A stretch of DNA of 64,000 bases from Clitopilus passeckerianus (GCA_944990035.1 CALYLX010000086.1:62001-126000); one strand, 5' to 3'; shown: positions 25,962 through 37,984, counted from the first letter of the stretch. The notes: generated by a model not told the origin, from the sequence alone. A program made the numbers and translations.

Positions 25962-26138
25962 TCTGCTGTTCCTGGCAATCGTCAAGTTGAATTCTCGAGC
26001 GTTGGTAGCTTTCTGGAGGAACCACTGACCGCCCTTATGACGCTCTCTTCAATCGATCAATCTGACTCAAAGCGGTACCGGATGCGGACCGATATGCCGT
26101 GAGGGAGAGCAAAAGAAAATCAAATTGCTTATGATATA

Positions 26139-26158
26139 AGGTAGACCGCAGACAAACT
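26139..26158 (+). repeat. Left terminal inverted repeat
   Basis: AGGTAGACCGCAGACAAACT, identical to the reverse complement of 29205-29224 and preceded by the TA target duplication. Confidence 0.93.
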
Positions 26159-26246
26159 TGACTACCCCTGTGACGTGACAAAATGGTGACAAAAATCATG
26201 TGCTCTTCATTACATAAATTTACATAACCAAGATAAGCGTCGAAAT

Positions 26247-28907
26247 CTATGCATGAACACCAGTAGTACCATCAAAGCGAGAAATCCCTGCCTTTTCAAG
26301 GTCGGTTTTCCAGCTAGGTGGGAGTGTGCGGTGGCCCTTGTACTTCCTAGCTGCCCAAGCTGCCTGTTTCCCGTCTAGTCCCTTGTCGTACGCATCACAA
26401 AATCGTAATGAACGTGTTTGAAACCTAGAGCCGCGTGTGATTTAATAAACGGTGAGAAGCATCAGTGTACGGCATACCTTCTCATGCTCTTCAGAGGCAC
26501 CGAGCCAAGAGCCGCCAGCACATTCCTCTCCAGGTCGCACTCCCTCGATGAGGGTGGAAAGTTGCGATAAACTCTTTTCGAATACCCCCAGCACTGCTCG
26601 ATGAAGTTGAGCTCGCAGTGAAACTTGGGCAGAATCAACAATCTGAAGCCCCTGCTCTCGCACAGCAGCTCAAGACGCGATTTCTCTTCTAAGAAATCTG
26701 GCTCGTTCATCAAGATACGGCGACAGCAGCAGTGCTCTCGACCCACTCCGATGCAACCCTTGCTGAAGTCGGTGCATTCAGCAAGCCTCCCTCCCTTACC
26801 GCAGTCACGATACCCCCGTTCCCTCAGAATCTCCGCCATCCCCTTGAAGAGCCCGGGGAATTCTGGGTGGTTGTCATCGTGGTAAAACGACTGCTGGACA
26901 ACCTCACCATTCGCTCTCCTCCACCATCCATCCTCCATACGAATCTTTGTCTTCTTAATCTTCCCATCCGGTCCATAAACAGGCTTCCCATTGACGTCGG
27001 TTTCGTTCTTCTCTGCCATAAAGTTGGTTTCTCGCTTTGAAACAAACTTTGGCATTTTCGCCGCAGACCGCGCTCCCGGTGACCTGGCGACATGGATTGG
27101 GGCATTATCGTAGATGAAGACATGGACCTCATCCGGTCTATGCTTCTTGAGGATTCGCATCGCTTCTTCTATCTGCTCCACAATCTCCTCCGTGGTGAAA
27201 TAGCCATCGCGATTTTTGCCCGCCTTGAACAGCCGCCTCGCCGACTCTTCCCCAAACCGTAACCACCCATATTCCGCAGACACAAAATCCGCCACCATCA
27301 ACGATGCTCCTTCGCCTTTCGCATATGGAGTAGCTGTCTCACTGGTGTGGACCCATCGAGTCTTCCGCCGATCATTCGCATAGAATGTCGACTCGTCGTG
27401 GAACCACGGGACATATTTCTTCTGGGAGTCGAGTGGACGAGGACCATCCTCCGCATCATGTGGCCATACAAATTCTGAAGGTATGAACTCCTCGCCATCT
27501 TCCCACTTTTGAATGAAAGGAAGAATCTTACGAAGTTCTGGCAGGAACTTCTTCTGACGATATTCCTTCACATTGTCTCGCTCGTGTCCATCCGCATACA
27601 TCCCCGTTGGCATTTTCTCCCATCTCCACCCAAGCTTTGCCATCCATCGTTGTGCGGTCGCTAATGATGGTGTCTTCTTCAACTTCCACCGCTTCCGAAC
27701 ATCAACATTCTCGAGATAATCAAGAATGTTTGATGCCCGAACATCTTTGCTGAGTGACTGAAGATATATTGTGAGCTCTTGAGCGAGGTCTTCGTGGTCC
27801 AGAATGGAGTGCTTCCATATGCCGTATGGGTTGAAAGGAACATCCCGTTCACGAATAAATGCCCGGCCCCACCGTCTCAATCGTCGTGCATAAGCTGGAC
27901 CTCGCATCTCACAACGTGCTGCTCGCAGGGATGCAGTAGTCCATGTTATTTCCTCTTCAACGGTATTCGCATATGAACCAAGGAGGACTCGGATATCCTC
28001 AAGACGACGTCTTGAAAGTGGGTCAAGATCATAAAACTCGGCGTTTCGTTTGTGTTGGCGGTCGTTCTTGCTGGGTCTGAGCATGGATTGAAGATCTGCA
28101 AGAGCAGCAGCAGCGGCCTTCCTATCTGGAGGAACAATATCCTCAGCAACCAAGCCACCCTTGTTCTTTTCCTGACACCAAGTGTCCTCGTTCGCATTCA
28201 GGTCAAGTGTACCACCATGCGCGTCTGCACTATCGATGACTGCAAGACCCTCTGAATCGAGGTCAACATTATCTTCGATGCCAGTGCAGGCAGGAACAGC
28301 AAGGGTTAAGGGTGCAGGAGGACGTGATGGATGTAAATTGTCTGTCTTTTCGATGATAGCCTGCTGGCCAACAGGGTCGAGAGCGTCTGGGTAGGCCGAT
28401 ATGCTTGACAGCTGCTGAGAAAGGCTGTCGATGGCAAGGTCTGCTTCCTTCACGTAGGATGCGCTTCTTGAAGACCTCTTGCATGCATTCAGAGCCTTGA
28501 TGCATGCTTGGGAGGCAGCTCGGTGGTATGAAGAGTATGGCATAGTGTATGCTATTTCTCTTGCCATCCTTGCTGTTGACTCAGCTGCTTCGGCAGCTTT
28601 GAGGTCGTGTTCAGCATGTTGGACAAGGTGAGCACGCGCCATCTGCACCATCATGAACTGGGCTTCTAATTCAGCACGCGTTGGTAGGGCTGGGGTAGGT
28701 TTCTGTTGTGGGGAGGAACTCTTCTTGCCGACGTGTTGCGTTGCTGGCTGGTTAATGGGAAGCATTAGCTTGCGTCGCGCTGCCTTCCAGGGGTAAACGC
28801 ACCTCTGGCCTGCTGTTCTCTTTATCAGGTCCATTATCTGTCCTGGCCTTCTTTCCACCACGAAGATTCTCCAGTAGCTGCCCAACTCTTTTCCAAAGAC
28901 GTCCCAT
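26247..28907 (-). CDS. DDE transposase, about 850 residues, three exons
   Basis: Predicted exons are 28907-28803, 28747-26478 and 26424-26247, with introns of 55 and 53 bases that keep the frame. The start MGRLWKRVGQLLENL is chosen because the long frame that begins at 28927 has no ATG there and the 55-base intron has clean borders. The second splice removes a premature stop at 26462 and adds a plausible basic end (WAARKYKGHRTLPPSW). The N-terminal 130 residues are helical and charged, the middle carries a DNA-binding-like region (WKLKKTPSLATAQRWMAKLG, helix-turn-helix-like), and the catalytic core shows FHDEST (Asp 486), FIYDNAPIH (Asp 582) and LNFIEQCWG (Glu 752). The 169 residues between the last two acids include a Cys-rich run CTDFSKGCIGVGREHCCC. 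Motifs resemble DDE_3/IS630 proteins, but the spacing is far from the usual 34-41. No inactivating change seen. Confidence 0.9.
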
Positions 28908-29204
28908 AGGTGCAAGTGTGCAAGCAAGGGATTTCAAATCTTGGTTTCTCAGTAAACAGACCTCTTTGCAAATACCATTTGAAATGATTGCGATAACGAC
29001 AGAAATTCACGATAACATTAATTGCCCTTGCAATTCATCTGTAATAAGTAATCGTATCTCAAGCAAGTGAACTACATGTATTTTAGAAGCGTTGCTTGAG
29101 ATTTCTGAGCGTATCAGAGCAAGGATGCGAACTGAATAATGATATTGCTTCAATCTCGCCAAATTGGACTCTAGATGTAACACTTTCAAGTCACGTGCTA
29201 TTCG

Positions 29205-29224
29205 AGTTTGTCTGCGGTCTACCT
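29205..29224 (-). repeat. Right terminal inverted repeat
   Basis: Reverse complement of the left repeat, no mismatch, followed by TA at 29225-29226. Confidence 0.93.
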
Positions 29225-29386
29225 TAGTTTATCCAAAGAGTACAAAAGATCCCAGTGAGTCTTTTGGTCGAATTATGAGTAAAGCAAGGTACCCAGGGCC
29301 AGCCATTGCTGTGGAAAGCAATCAGACTTGCAGGCGAGAGGACAACCAAAGGCTGCCATAGGTTACAATCAAGAAGAAAGCAGAGC

Positions 29387-29889
29387 CTAAACCTTCTCTG
29401 CCAACCATAACAAAGCATTACGTAGTTGCCTGTACAGGTACAAGGGAACGGCGCCCGCATACCCCGACTTCGCCGACCAGTCCACTCCAGATGCTCCCGA
29501 CCATAGAAGCCAACACCAAACCCACACATAGCCTAACCTTCTCCATGCCTGAGTGCTGAGCCAGTTCTTGACCTCTGTAGACCCCAACCTTTTAAGGGCG
29601 TAGTCTTCAACAACTAAACCTAGAGCTTGAAGAAGAAAAAAGGGGCTGTAGGTATTCGGTAAACGTCACGCTGCACATCGGAGAGCAGCAGGAAGTCGAC
29701 TGCAGTAGCAAGAAGGGCATTGTTGAATCCTGCAGCAAGCTGGCTTGGGCTATGCTTCTGTGAGGCGTATATGGCACCTGCGATTGGGAGAAGGAAGGCG
29801 GGTCGGGTTTTTCGTGATTGGTTGGTCACACCGGCTATGAGAAGGAGGTCACAAGTAGCGAAATTGACATAGCCGGGGTGAATGCCCAT
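29387..29889 (-). pseudogene. Acyltransferase array copy A, internal deletion
   Basis: Wax-synthase-like membrane-bound O-acyltransferase reduced to its two ends. The N-terminal part runs from MGIHPGYVNFATCDLL to QRDVYRIPTA, and is joined directly to the C-terminal part PFFLLQALGLVVEDYALKRL ... AEKV. The central portion with the active-site WHQ motif, present in copy B, is missing. The two parts are also out of frame by one base at the junction, in a T-rich stretch near 29640. The C-terminal motif LGSTEVKNWLST groups it with copy C. Cannot encode an active enzyme. Confidence 0.85.
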
Positions 29890-30613
29890 GGGTAAACTTG
29901 GAGCTTTGTTTGCTGGTGGAAAGGTTTGACTGGTCGGCTGGCTTGGACTTGGGATGAAAAAAGCTCAAGAAATAGCCTGAGTTCAAGTCACGCAAGCATT
30001 GAGCATATCTGCATTTTCGGTTTCCCACAGCACCACAGCATCGGAGGTGTCATTATCAAGAGGTCGACAATTTTGCGTTCGTATGCAGGTCTCCTCACTA
30101 TGCTTTGATTGGGGTAGGACCGGTCCCGTCAGTCTGGGTACTTTCTTGGGCATCCAGCTTTACGGTACAGCGCTGGTATATGGGGAGTGACGGCAGGACA
30201 AGACGGTCGAGACGTTTAGTCGGCTGAGTTGGAAACTCTTAGAACCTCATTGTAAATTGGTGTACTACAGTAAACCGTAAACCAGAGCAACCCTGGAATT
30301 TAGCGCTGCCAGATCCGGTTTCGGAACGGTAACGATGGATTGGACAGGATATCTCCCTCGCAGCTCCTCCAGACTAAACTCTAAAGAAGCCTGACACAAA
30401 GCCCTGCTTTGACATGTGCGACTTGAGATGACGAGAGAGTAATGGTGTTTGCTCAAGGGATGGACCATGAACTTGAACGTTGCAATTGTCTGGTAACGAT
30501 GAATCATAAAAGTCGATTTTAGTTTATTTGTATCCAGACACGCCAAATCCTGTCCTCCGTTCAGCTTGGGAAATTGGTAGGCTCGAGGTGAATCAACCCT
30601 GCCCACTGCTAGA
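29890..30613. other. Spacer between array copies A and B
   Basis: The part at about 30410-30613 is similar in order and wording to 34025-34239, the corresponding 3' flank of copy D; the part near 29930-30100 resembles the 5' flank of copy C at 33610-33740. No gene. Confidence 0.55.
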
Positions 30614-31853
30614 TCACAATCCTGATCGAGGAGGTAACATCTTCCTCAAGCTGCTTTCCAACCATGCCAAAGCTTCCCGTAGCTTCCTGTATAGGTAAAA
30701 CGGAATGCCTGCATTTCCCGACTTCGCCCACCAGTCCAACGCAGTTGATCCCGTCCATGCAATCCAACACCAAAAATAGACGTAACCTATCCTACGCCAT
30801 GCTTCAGGGCTGAGCAACTGGCCGATACACGTTGGTCCTAGCTTTTCAATCGCGTAGTCTTCAACAATTATACCGATTGCCTGGAAGAGGAAGCCAGGTA
30901 GGGGGCGGATGGACGTGGGCGAAGAGATGTGAAGAGAGCCGCAGAAGAAGAAAGTGAGGATAACGTTGATACGCCAGGCGAACTTGGTGCCTGGCTGAAG
31001 CTTGAGGATTCCGTGGCTAAAGAAGCCAGTGAAGGATGTCACAACCTAATCAGGCAGGTGTCTGGTCAGAACAACTGCTGGAAACTTGGTCATAAAAGGT
31101 TCAAGTTCAACTCACCCGACGCAGCATCTGATGCCATGTGAAGCGCCAGAACCGGCGAATGGTATATGCATGCCTGAAGCTCCCAAACATAGGCGGCCAA
31201 CTGCGAGGGTCACCCCATCCCATCCCAACAGTGACCAATGCCGGAATGAGGTTACCTACAATCGACAGAAAGGGCATAAAATGTGCGAGAAAGATCGCCG
31301 ATGACCAGCAGCGTGATACCAGGGGCTGTTGTTGGAAGGATGGTGCATCCTTTCGCCACCATGGGTCAGCCGCCATTATGTAGGAAGACGTGTACAGGGC
31401 GAGGAGGTTGAGAACGAGTGACCTCATTCGGGAGAGGAGGAATGCTCGTCGTGATTCTGTTCCCCGGTAGAGCAAGGGGTCGGCTTTGGTCCAGTTACCG
31501 TGCGTCCAGCCAATACCACGATTGGAGAATACGAGGTAGGTCGCCCATCTGAGTCTCTTGAAAAAGGACTGGCTGTTAATGAGCTCGCCGGCATCAACAC
31601 CCGTGAGTCCCGTAGGTGTTCGTTGTAGGTCGCGTTGCACATCGCACAGCAGGAGATAATCAATCGCGGAAGCGAGAAGGACGTTATTGAATCCAGCAGC
31701 GATCTGGCTCGGGCTATGCTTCTGTGAGGCATATATTGCGCCTGCAATCGGCAGGAGGAAGGCGGGTCGAGCTTTCCGCGATCGAGTGGTCACGCCAGCG
31801 ATGGCGATGAGACTGCAGGCAACGAAATTGGTGTAACCCGGATGAATGCCCAT
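30614..31853 (-). CDS. Wax-synthase-like membrane-bound O-acyltransferase, array copy B
   Basis: Multi-pass membrane enzyme expected to move an acyl or acetyl group to an alcohol; fungal members include acetyltransferases of terpenoid pathways, but the substrate here is unknown. Two exons: 31853 to about 31116 and about 31044 to 30614, the donor GTGAGT following WHQMLRR and the acceptor being GATTAG. Start is the MGIHPGYTNF methionine, the point at which homology to the other copies begins; the frame is open further without an ATG. Conserved blocks: IAGAIYASQKHSPSQIAAGF, DYLLLCDVQRDL, RGIGWTHGNW, PRSWPPMFGSF, the family motif RRFWRFTWHQMLRR with the presumed catalytic His, and VEDYAIEKL. Roughly 390 residues with about eight hydrophobic segments. 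The only array member here without a visible lesion. A TATA-like sequence lies about 80 bases upstream. Confidence 0.85.
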
Positions 31854-32339
31854 GGGTGAGCTTGGAAGGTCTGTTTGCAGGTCGAAAAGTTTCACCGAGG
31901 CGTTGACTGGCTTGGACCTGAGATGAAAAGCTATATAAATAGCTTAATCCCCAACGAGGGAATCATAGCGCCTGTCTGCAGTTCGGATCCTGGACGCATA
32001 TCTGACAGGTTTAATTTTGCACGCCGGACTCTTGCCGATGGTAGCTTGTGGTAATTAAAGGGTTCCTCACTAGTTCTAGTCACTCTAGAGGTCGTTGAAG
32101 ACGTGATGGGCTGGAGGACTTGGGCGGAATGGCTTCGCGGGTTGAGGAGGATGGTTGCTGCCTTGTGAAATCGGGGGCACGAAGGGAGAGACGAATGGAA
32201 GTTTGGACAGGACGGAGGCTAGTTCCCGCAAACCGGCTCAGATTAGGCGAGATGCTCTAATATTTATTTGGCACTCTCAAAGCTCGGGTAGAGCTTCGAT
32301 ACGGTTTCTTCGGGATTTGAACTTGCCACGTCGAGGAGG
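31854..32339. other. Spacer upstream of copy B
   Basis: The first 200 bases are similar to the 5' flank of copy D at about 35490-35680 (shared GGCTTGGACCTGAGAT and similar blocks), which shows that the promoter was duplicated with the gene. The rest holds no gene. Confidence 0.5.
31930..31946 (-). promoter_or_regulatory. TATA-like element upstream of copy B
   Basis: CTATATAAATAG on the plus strand (CTATTTATATAG read in gene direction), about 80 bases before the copy B start. The matching place upstream of copy D reads CTATAGAAAT, so the element has eroded there. Confidence 0.35.
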
Positions 32340-33590
32340 TCATGATCCATGACTACTCGCAGAGGATGACCGAGGAAGCACCATCTTCTTCAATCTCCTC
32401 CCCAACCCAGCCAGAACCTCCCATATCTTCCCATACAAATACATCGGAACACCCCCAAACCGCGACTTCGTCCACCAATCCAACGCACTCGGCGACGACC
32501 ACACAATCCAGCACCAAACCCCAGCCCACCCTTCTCTAAGCCTTCGTGCTGAGCCACTCCGCAACCCGGGTAGATCCCAAGTTTTTGAGGGCGTAGTCTT
32601 CACCAGGTACACCGAGGGCTTGGAGGAGGGGAAAAAGGAGTGGGCGGGTGGAGGTAGGTGTACAGAGGTGAACTGAGCCGCAGAAGAGAAATGTGAGAAG
32701 GACGTTGAGACGCCAGGGGAGTTTGGTACCTGGTTGGAGTGGTTGGAGGTAAGGTTACTGTATGTTATGATCTAAGACAAACAACGGATGGAGACAAAAC
32801 TCGTCAGTATTGTGCCGAATTCAAGTAGATGTAAAGAATTCAATGTACGTACCCGCCGTAGCATCTGATGCCATGTATACCTCCAGAACCTGCAAACGTT
32901 ATACGCGTGACTGAAACTCCCGAACATAGGCGGCCAACTGCGAGGCTCGCTCCATCCCATCCCAACAGCGACCAATCCTGGAATGAGGTTACCACTAATC
33001 GACAAGAAAGGTATGAAGTACGCAAAAAAGACCGCAGCTGACCAGAATCTCTGGCGGAAGCACTGATGGGAGAAGGATGGCGCATCCTTCGAAACCATGG
33101 ATCCACCTCCATTATGTGAGAAGATGCATGCAGGGCGAGGAGGTTGAGAACAAGTGATCTCATTCGGGAGATGAGGAATGCTCGTCGTGATTCTGTTCCC
33201 CAGAAGAGTAAGGGATCAGCATCGGTCCATTTACCATGCTCCCAACCGATACCGCGATTCGAGAACGAAAGATGGATGGCCCATTTGAGTCTCTTAAGAA
33301 AGGGTTGGCTGTTGATGTGCTTGCCGATCTTCAACTCCAGTAAGCCTGATTGGTATCTGGCGTACATCGCCCTGCACATCGCACAGCAGGAGATAATCGA
33401 TTGCAGAAGCAAGGAGGACGTTGTTGAATCCAGCAGCAATCTGGCTCGGGCTATGCTTCTGTGAGGCATATATTGCGGCTGCAATCGGTAGGAGGAAAGC
33501 AGGTCGAGCTTTTCGTGATTGGATCGTCCCGCCTGCGGGGGCGAGGAGGCTGCAAGCGACGAAATTGACGTAGCCCGGGTGAATACCCAG
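32340..33590 (-). pseudogene. Acyltransferase array copy C, several lesions
   Basis: Full-length relative of copy B in several frames. The initiator ATG seen in B is CTG here (LGIHPGYVNF at 33590). The N-terminal part reads IYASQKHSPSQIAAGFNNV and DYLLLCDVQGDV, then the frame changes near 33330, again near 33080 (DPWF to SKDAPSFSHQ) and again in the last exon near 32560. The active-site block FWRYTWHQMLRR is still readable. The C-terminal LGSTRVAEWLST motif pairs it with copy A. Clearly dead unless frames are assembly errors. Confidence 0.85.
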
Positions 33591-34239
33591 GAGTTCTGTT
33601 TTATGAATGGGGCGTTGGCCAGCCTGGACTTGGGACGAGAAAGGTTTGCAGCCAAGCTGGGGAAACATAGATCCTGTCTCCATATTCGGTTCCCTGACAT
33701 GATGGAAGCGTCACTGTCAAGACATCGGCAACGTGCGCAGGACTCCTTACGAGCCCTCGTTGAATATCCTGTTTTAGTACTTTTACAGTAGCCGTGTGTA
33801 TTCCATCGCCTGGGTCGATCTTGAGCTTGGCCCGAAAAAGAGTCTTTTTCGTGGCTCGAGGATAATGTGCGAAGGTAGAAGGCCCGCCGAGGTGAACATC
33901 GGGCACTAAAGTAGTAGTTAGGAGCTAGGGACGAAGTTAATTCCGCGAAGCCGTGTAAAACAATAGAACTTACTGTAGTTTTAGCTTTGAAAAGTCAATC
34001 TGCTAGGAGGATGTTGTAGTGAAGGTGACTTGTGCGACTTGAAACAACGGAAATCATGGTGCATGTTTAACAAGAGATGTGTATTTGGCAGTGAACTTTG
34101 AGATTTCTGATACTGATGAAACGTGAAAGTCGTTCTTTGGGGTATTTGTATCCCGACACGCCAAATCCTCTGTCCTCTGTTCAGCCCCAGAAGCAGTAGG
34201 CTCGAGGCTCGAGGTGTACCAACTCCGTCCACCAGCAGA
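33591..34239. other. Spacer between copies C and D
   Basis: 33610-33740 resembles the 5' flank of copy A; 34025-34239 resembles the 3' flank of copy B (shared GACACGCCAAATCCT and GTAGGCTCGAGG). No gene of its own. Confidence 0.55.
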
Positions 34240-35451
34240 TCAAGCCTCCGATCGAGGAGGAAACATCTTCAATCTGCTTTCCAACCACGCCAAAGCCTCC
34301 CGCATCTTCCAGTACAAATGGATCGGAAGCCTCGCAAACCCCGACTTCGCCCACCAATCCAACATAGATGATCCCGACCATGCAGCCCAACACCAAAAAT
34401 AGACATAACCCACCCTACCCCATGCTTCAGGGCTGAGCAACTGAGCAATAGGCGTACGTCTTAGGTTATCGAGCGCGTAGTCTTCAACGAGTATACCGAT
34501 TGCCTGAAGGAGGAAAGTAGGCACGGGCCGGGTGGAGGTGGGTGTACAGACTTGAAGACAGCCGCAGAAGAAGAAAGAGAGGATGACGTTGATACGCCAG
34601 GTGAACTTGGTGCCTGGTTGAAGCTTGAACATTCAGGTGCTCAAGAAGTCGCTGTAGGATGTTAAAATCTAGTCAAACAGGCGGGCTCGTCAGAGAAACT
34701 CGATAATAGAAGGTTCAATTCAACTCACCCAACGCAATATTTGATGCCATGTGAACCTCCAGAACCGGCGAATGGTATACGCATGCCTAAAGCTCCCAAA
34801 CATAGGCGGCCAACTACGAGGCTCGTTCCATCCCATTCCAACAGCCACCAGACCAGGGATGAGGTTGCTTGTAATCGATATGAAAGACATTGATTGTGCG
34901 AAAAATACCGCGGTTGACCATAACCTCTGGAGTAGGGGCTGTTGGGAGAAGGACGGAGCATCCTTCTGAAACCATGGACCGACCTCCACTATACGGGAGG
35001 ATGTGTATAGGGTCAGGAGGTTGAGAATGAGAGACCTCAACCGGGAGATGAGGAATGCTCGACGCGATCCTGTTTTGCGGAGGAGCAAAGGGTCTGCCCA
35101 TCCACCGTGCTTCTAGCCAATATTACGATTCGAGAGTAGGAGGTGGATGGCCCACTTGAGTCTGTTCAAGAACGATTGGTGGTTGATGAGCTTGCCGGCG
35201 TCGGCACCTGTAAGCCCGGTAGGTATTCGGTGGACGTCGCGTTGCAAATCGCACAACAGGAGATAGTCAACTGCGGTAGCAAGAACAACGTTGTTGATTG
35301 GTGCCGCAATCTGGCTCGGACTATGCTTTTGTGAGGCGTATACCGCGCATGCGATGGGGAGGAGGAAGGCCTTTCGTGAACGAGTGGTTACGCCAGCAAC
35401 GAGAAGGAGGCCGCACACAAGGCAATTGACATAGCCCGGATGAATGGTCAT
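34240..35451 (-). pseudogene. Acyltransferase array copy D, one nonsense codon
   Basis: Almost complete gene with the same two-exon structure as copy B. Starts MTIHPGYVNC at 35451. The reading frame is good throughout except for a TAG near 35116 in place of the Trp of the RGIGWTHGNW block of copy B; translation in the same frame resumes with KHGGWADPLLL. The active-site block RRFWRFTWHQILR and the C-terminal exon (LLSPEAWGRVGYVYFWCW) are intact. A short deletion relative to B is present in the segment after SRKA. The C-terminal motif LLSPEAW pairs it with copy B. Loss by one base change suggests a young pseudogene, or a copy whose TAG is an error. Confidence 0.83.
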
Positions 35452-35751
35452 AGGCAAGCTGGGAAGTTCTGCTTCCTGGTGGAACGATTTGATTGGGGTT
35501 GGCTGGCTTGGACCTGAGATAACAAGCTATAGAAATCGTTCGATTTCCAAGACGGGGAACCATAGAGGCTGTCTCCATTTTCGGTTCTCGGACACGTATC
35601 TGCCAGTTTCAATTGCGCGCGCTGGATTCCCGCTGACGGGAGCTTGAGGTGCTAAAAGGACCCCGGACTAGGCTTTATTGAGAGCCTGTTCATGAACAGC
35701 TCGTTCATGAGGTTCCCGGCATCATGACGGAGGTTCCCAACCTCGGTTCTA

Positions 35752-35934
35752 TCCACTGCAGATTACGCTGCACATTGGAGAGCAGCAGAAAGTTGAATGA
35801 GGTAGCCAGAAGGACGTTGGTGAACAGCGCCACGATTTGTTCGACGATTTATTCGGACCAACTCTTCTGCGATTGGGAAGAAGGGTTGGGCGGTCTTTGA
35901 TAAGGAGGCTAGCTAAGCCCGGATGAATGCCCGT
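35752..35934 (-). pseudogene. Acyltransferase array relic E, N-terminal fragment
   Basis: Short remnant in more than one frame. TGIHPGL at 35934 corresponds to MGIHPGY with the initiator changed to ACG, and ALFTNVLLATSFNFLLLSNV corresponds to the NNVLLATAVDYLLLSDV block of other copies. Nothing further downstream of the gene is found, because the copy D 5' flank begins there. Looks like the start of a third repeat unit. Confidence 0.7.
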
Positions 35935-36562
35935 GCTTGAGCTTCGTAGTTTTGGTTGAATGGAGGTGGCTGGTGTTGAAGTGATAGAAACAACTGCAGG
36001 CCGACGAACGTAGGACCTATTATTTTCGGTTCCCTGGTCCTGGCCAGTATGAATGTCATCGAAGAGTGCGAGTGAAGACTTTGAAGAGGTCGAGTGGTTC
36101 GCTGGATAGTCGCTACCTGGACAATGTGGCGCTAGAGACCCTTCGTCCACGCTACTCTTTCAAACCGCAGGCCTGCCAGGGGCGTCAATCTCCCCAAAAA
36201 CAAGACAAAGAAGCGCTACCCTTCTCCGATGGAGGCCAAGACGTAGATTTATACCCCATGTTGCTTTGCTTGTCGTCTTTGGGGTTGCATGAGGAAGACC
36301 ATGATGGGTGCAGAAGGAGACACTTCGCTTGGGGAATGCTGAATGATCGGAGTCGGAGAAAATAACGGTCTCTCTGTTCATACCCAAACACCATTCCATT
36401 CAACTGCTTCAGCCAGGATTCTGACTTGTACGCTCATGATCAGAATGAGGCCGATTTGGTTTTAGCTCACAGGCTTAGGGTTTAAAATATGTAGTGTCTA
36501 TATTGTGAAACGTACTCTATCAGACTATAATACATATTTCATATATAATCCCTCGCTCGCCG
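35935..36562. other. Spacer between acyltransferase relics and the old yellow enzyme genes
   Basis: The first 120 bases look like the eroded 5' flank of an array copy (TTTTCGGTTCCCTGG near 36025). The remainder up to the stop of the oxidoreductase at 36563 is AT-rich at its end and has no gene. Confidence 0.4.

Positions 36563-37984
<1,422 letters not shown>

Larger units (their letters stand above)
26139..29224 (-). mobile_element. Complete Tc1/mariner-like DNA transposon, 3,086 bases
   Basis: The element is bounded by 20-base terminal inverted repeats that are identical, AGGTAGACCGCAGACAAACT at 26139-26158 and its reverse complement at 29205-29224. Each end is followed outward by TA (26137-26138 and 29225-29226), the target duplication expected for the Tc1/mariner/IS630 group. 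Inside lies one spliced minus-strand gene for a DDE transposase with no visible stop or frameshift. The copy of ACGTGAC starting 34 bases in on the left (26173-26179) and its reverse complement starting 28 bases in on the right (29190-29196) may be subterminal binding sites. Perfect repeats, intact gene and intact target duplication suggest a recent insertion. I do not recognise a named family; the element is over twice the usual 1.3-2.4 kb of Tc1/mariner elements. Confidence 0.92.

Noticed and set aside
28908..28937. Longer N-terminus of the transposase in the frame ending at 26462
   Set aside because: That frame has no ATG at its start and reads through a 55-base segment with clean intron borders; the spliced start at 28907 is better.
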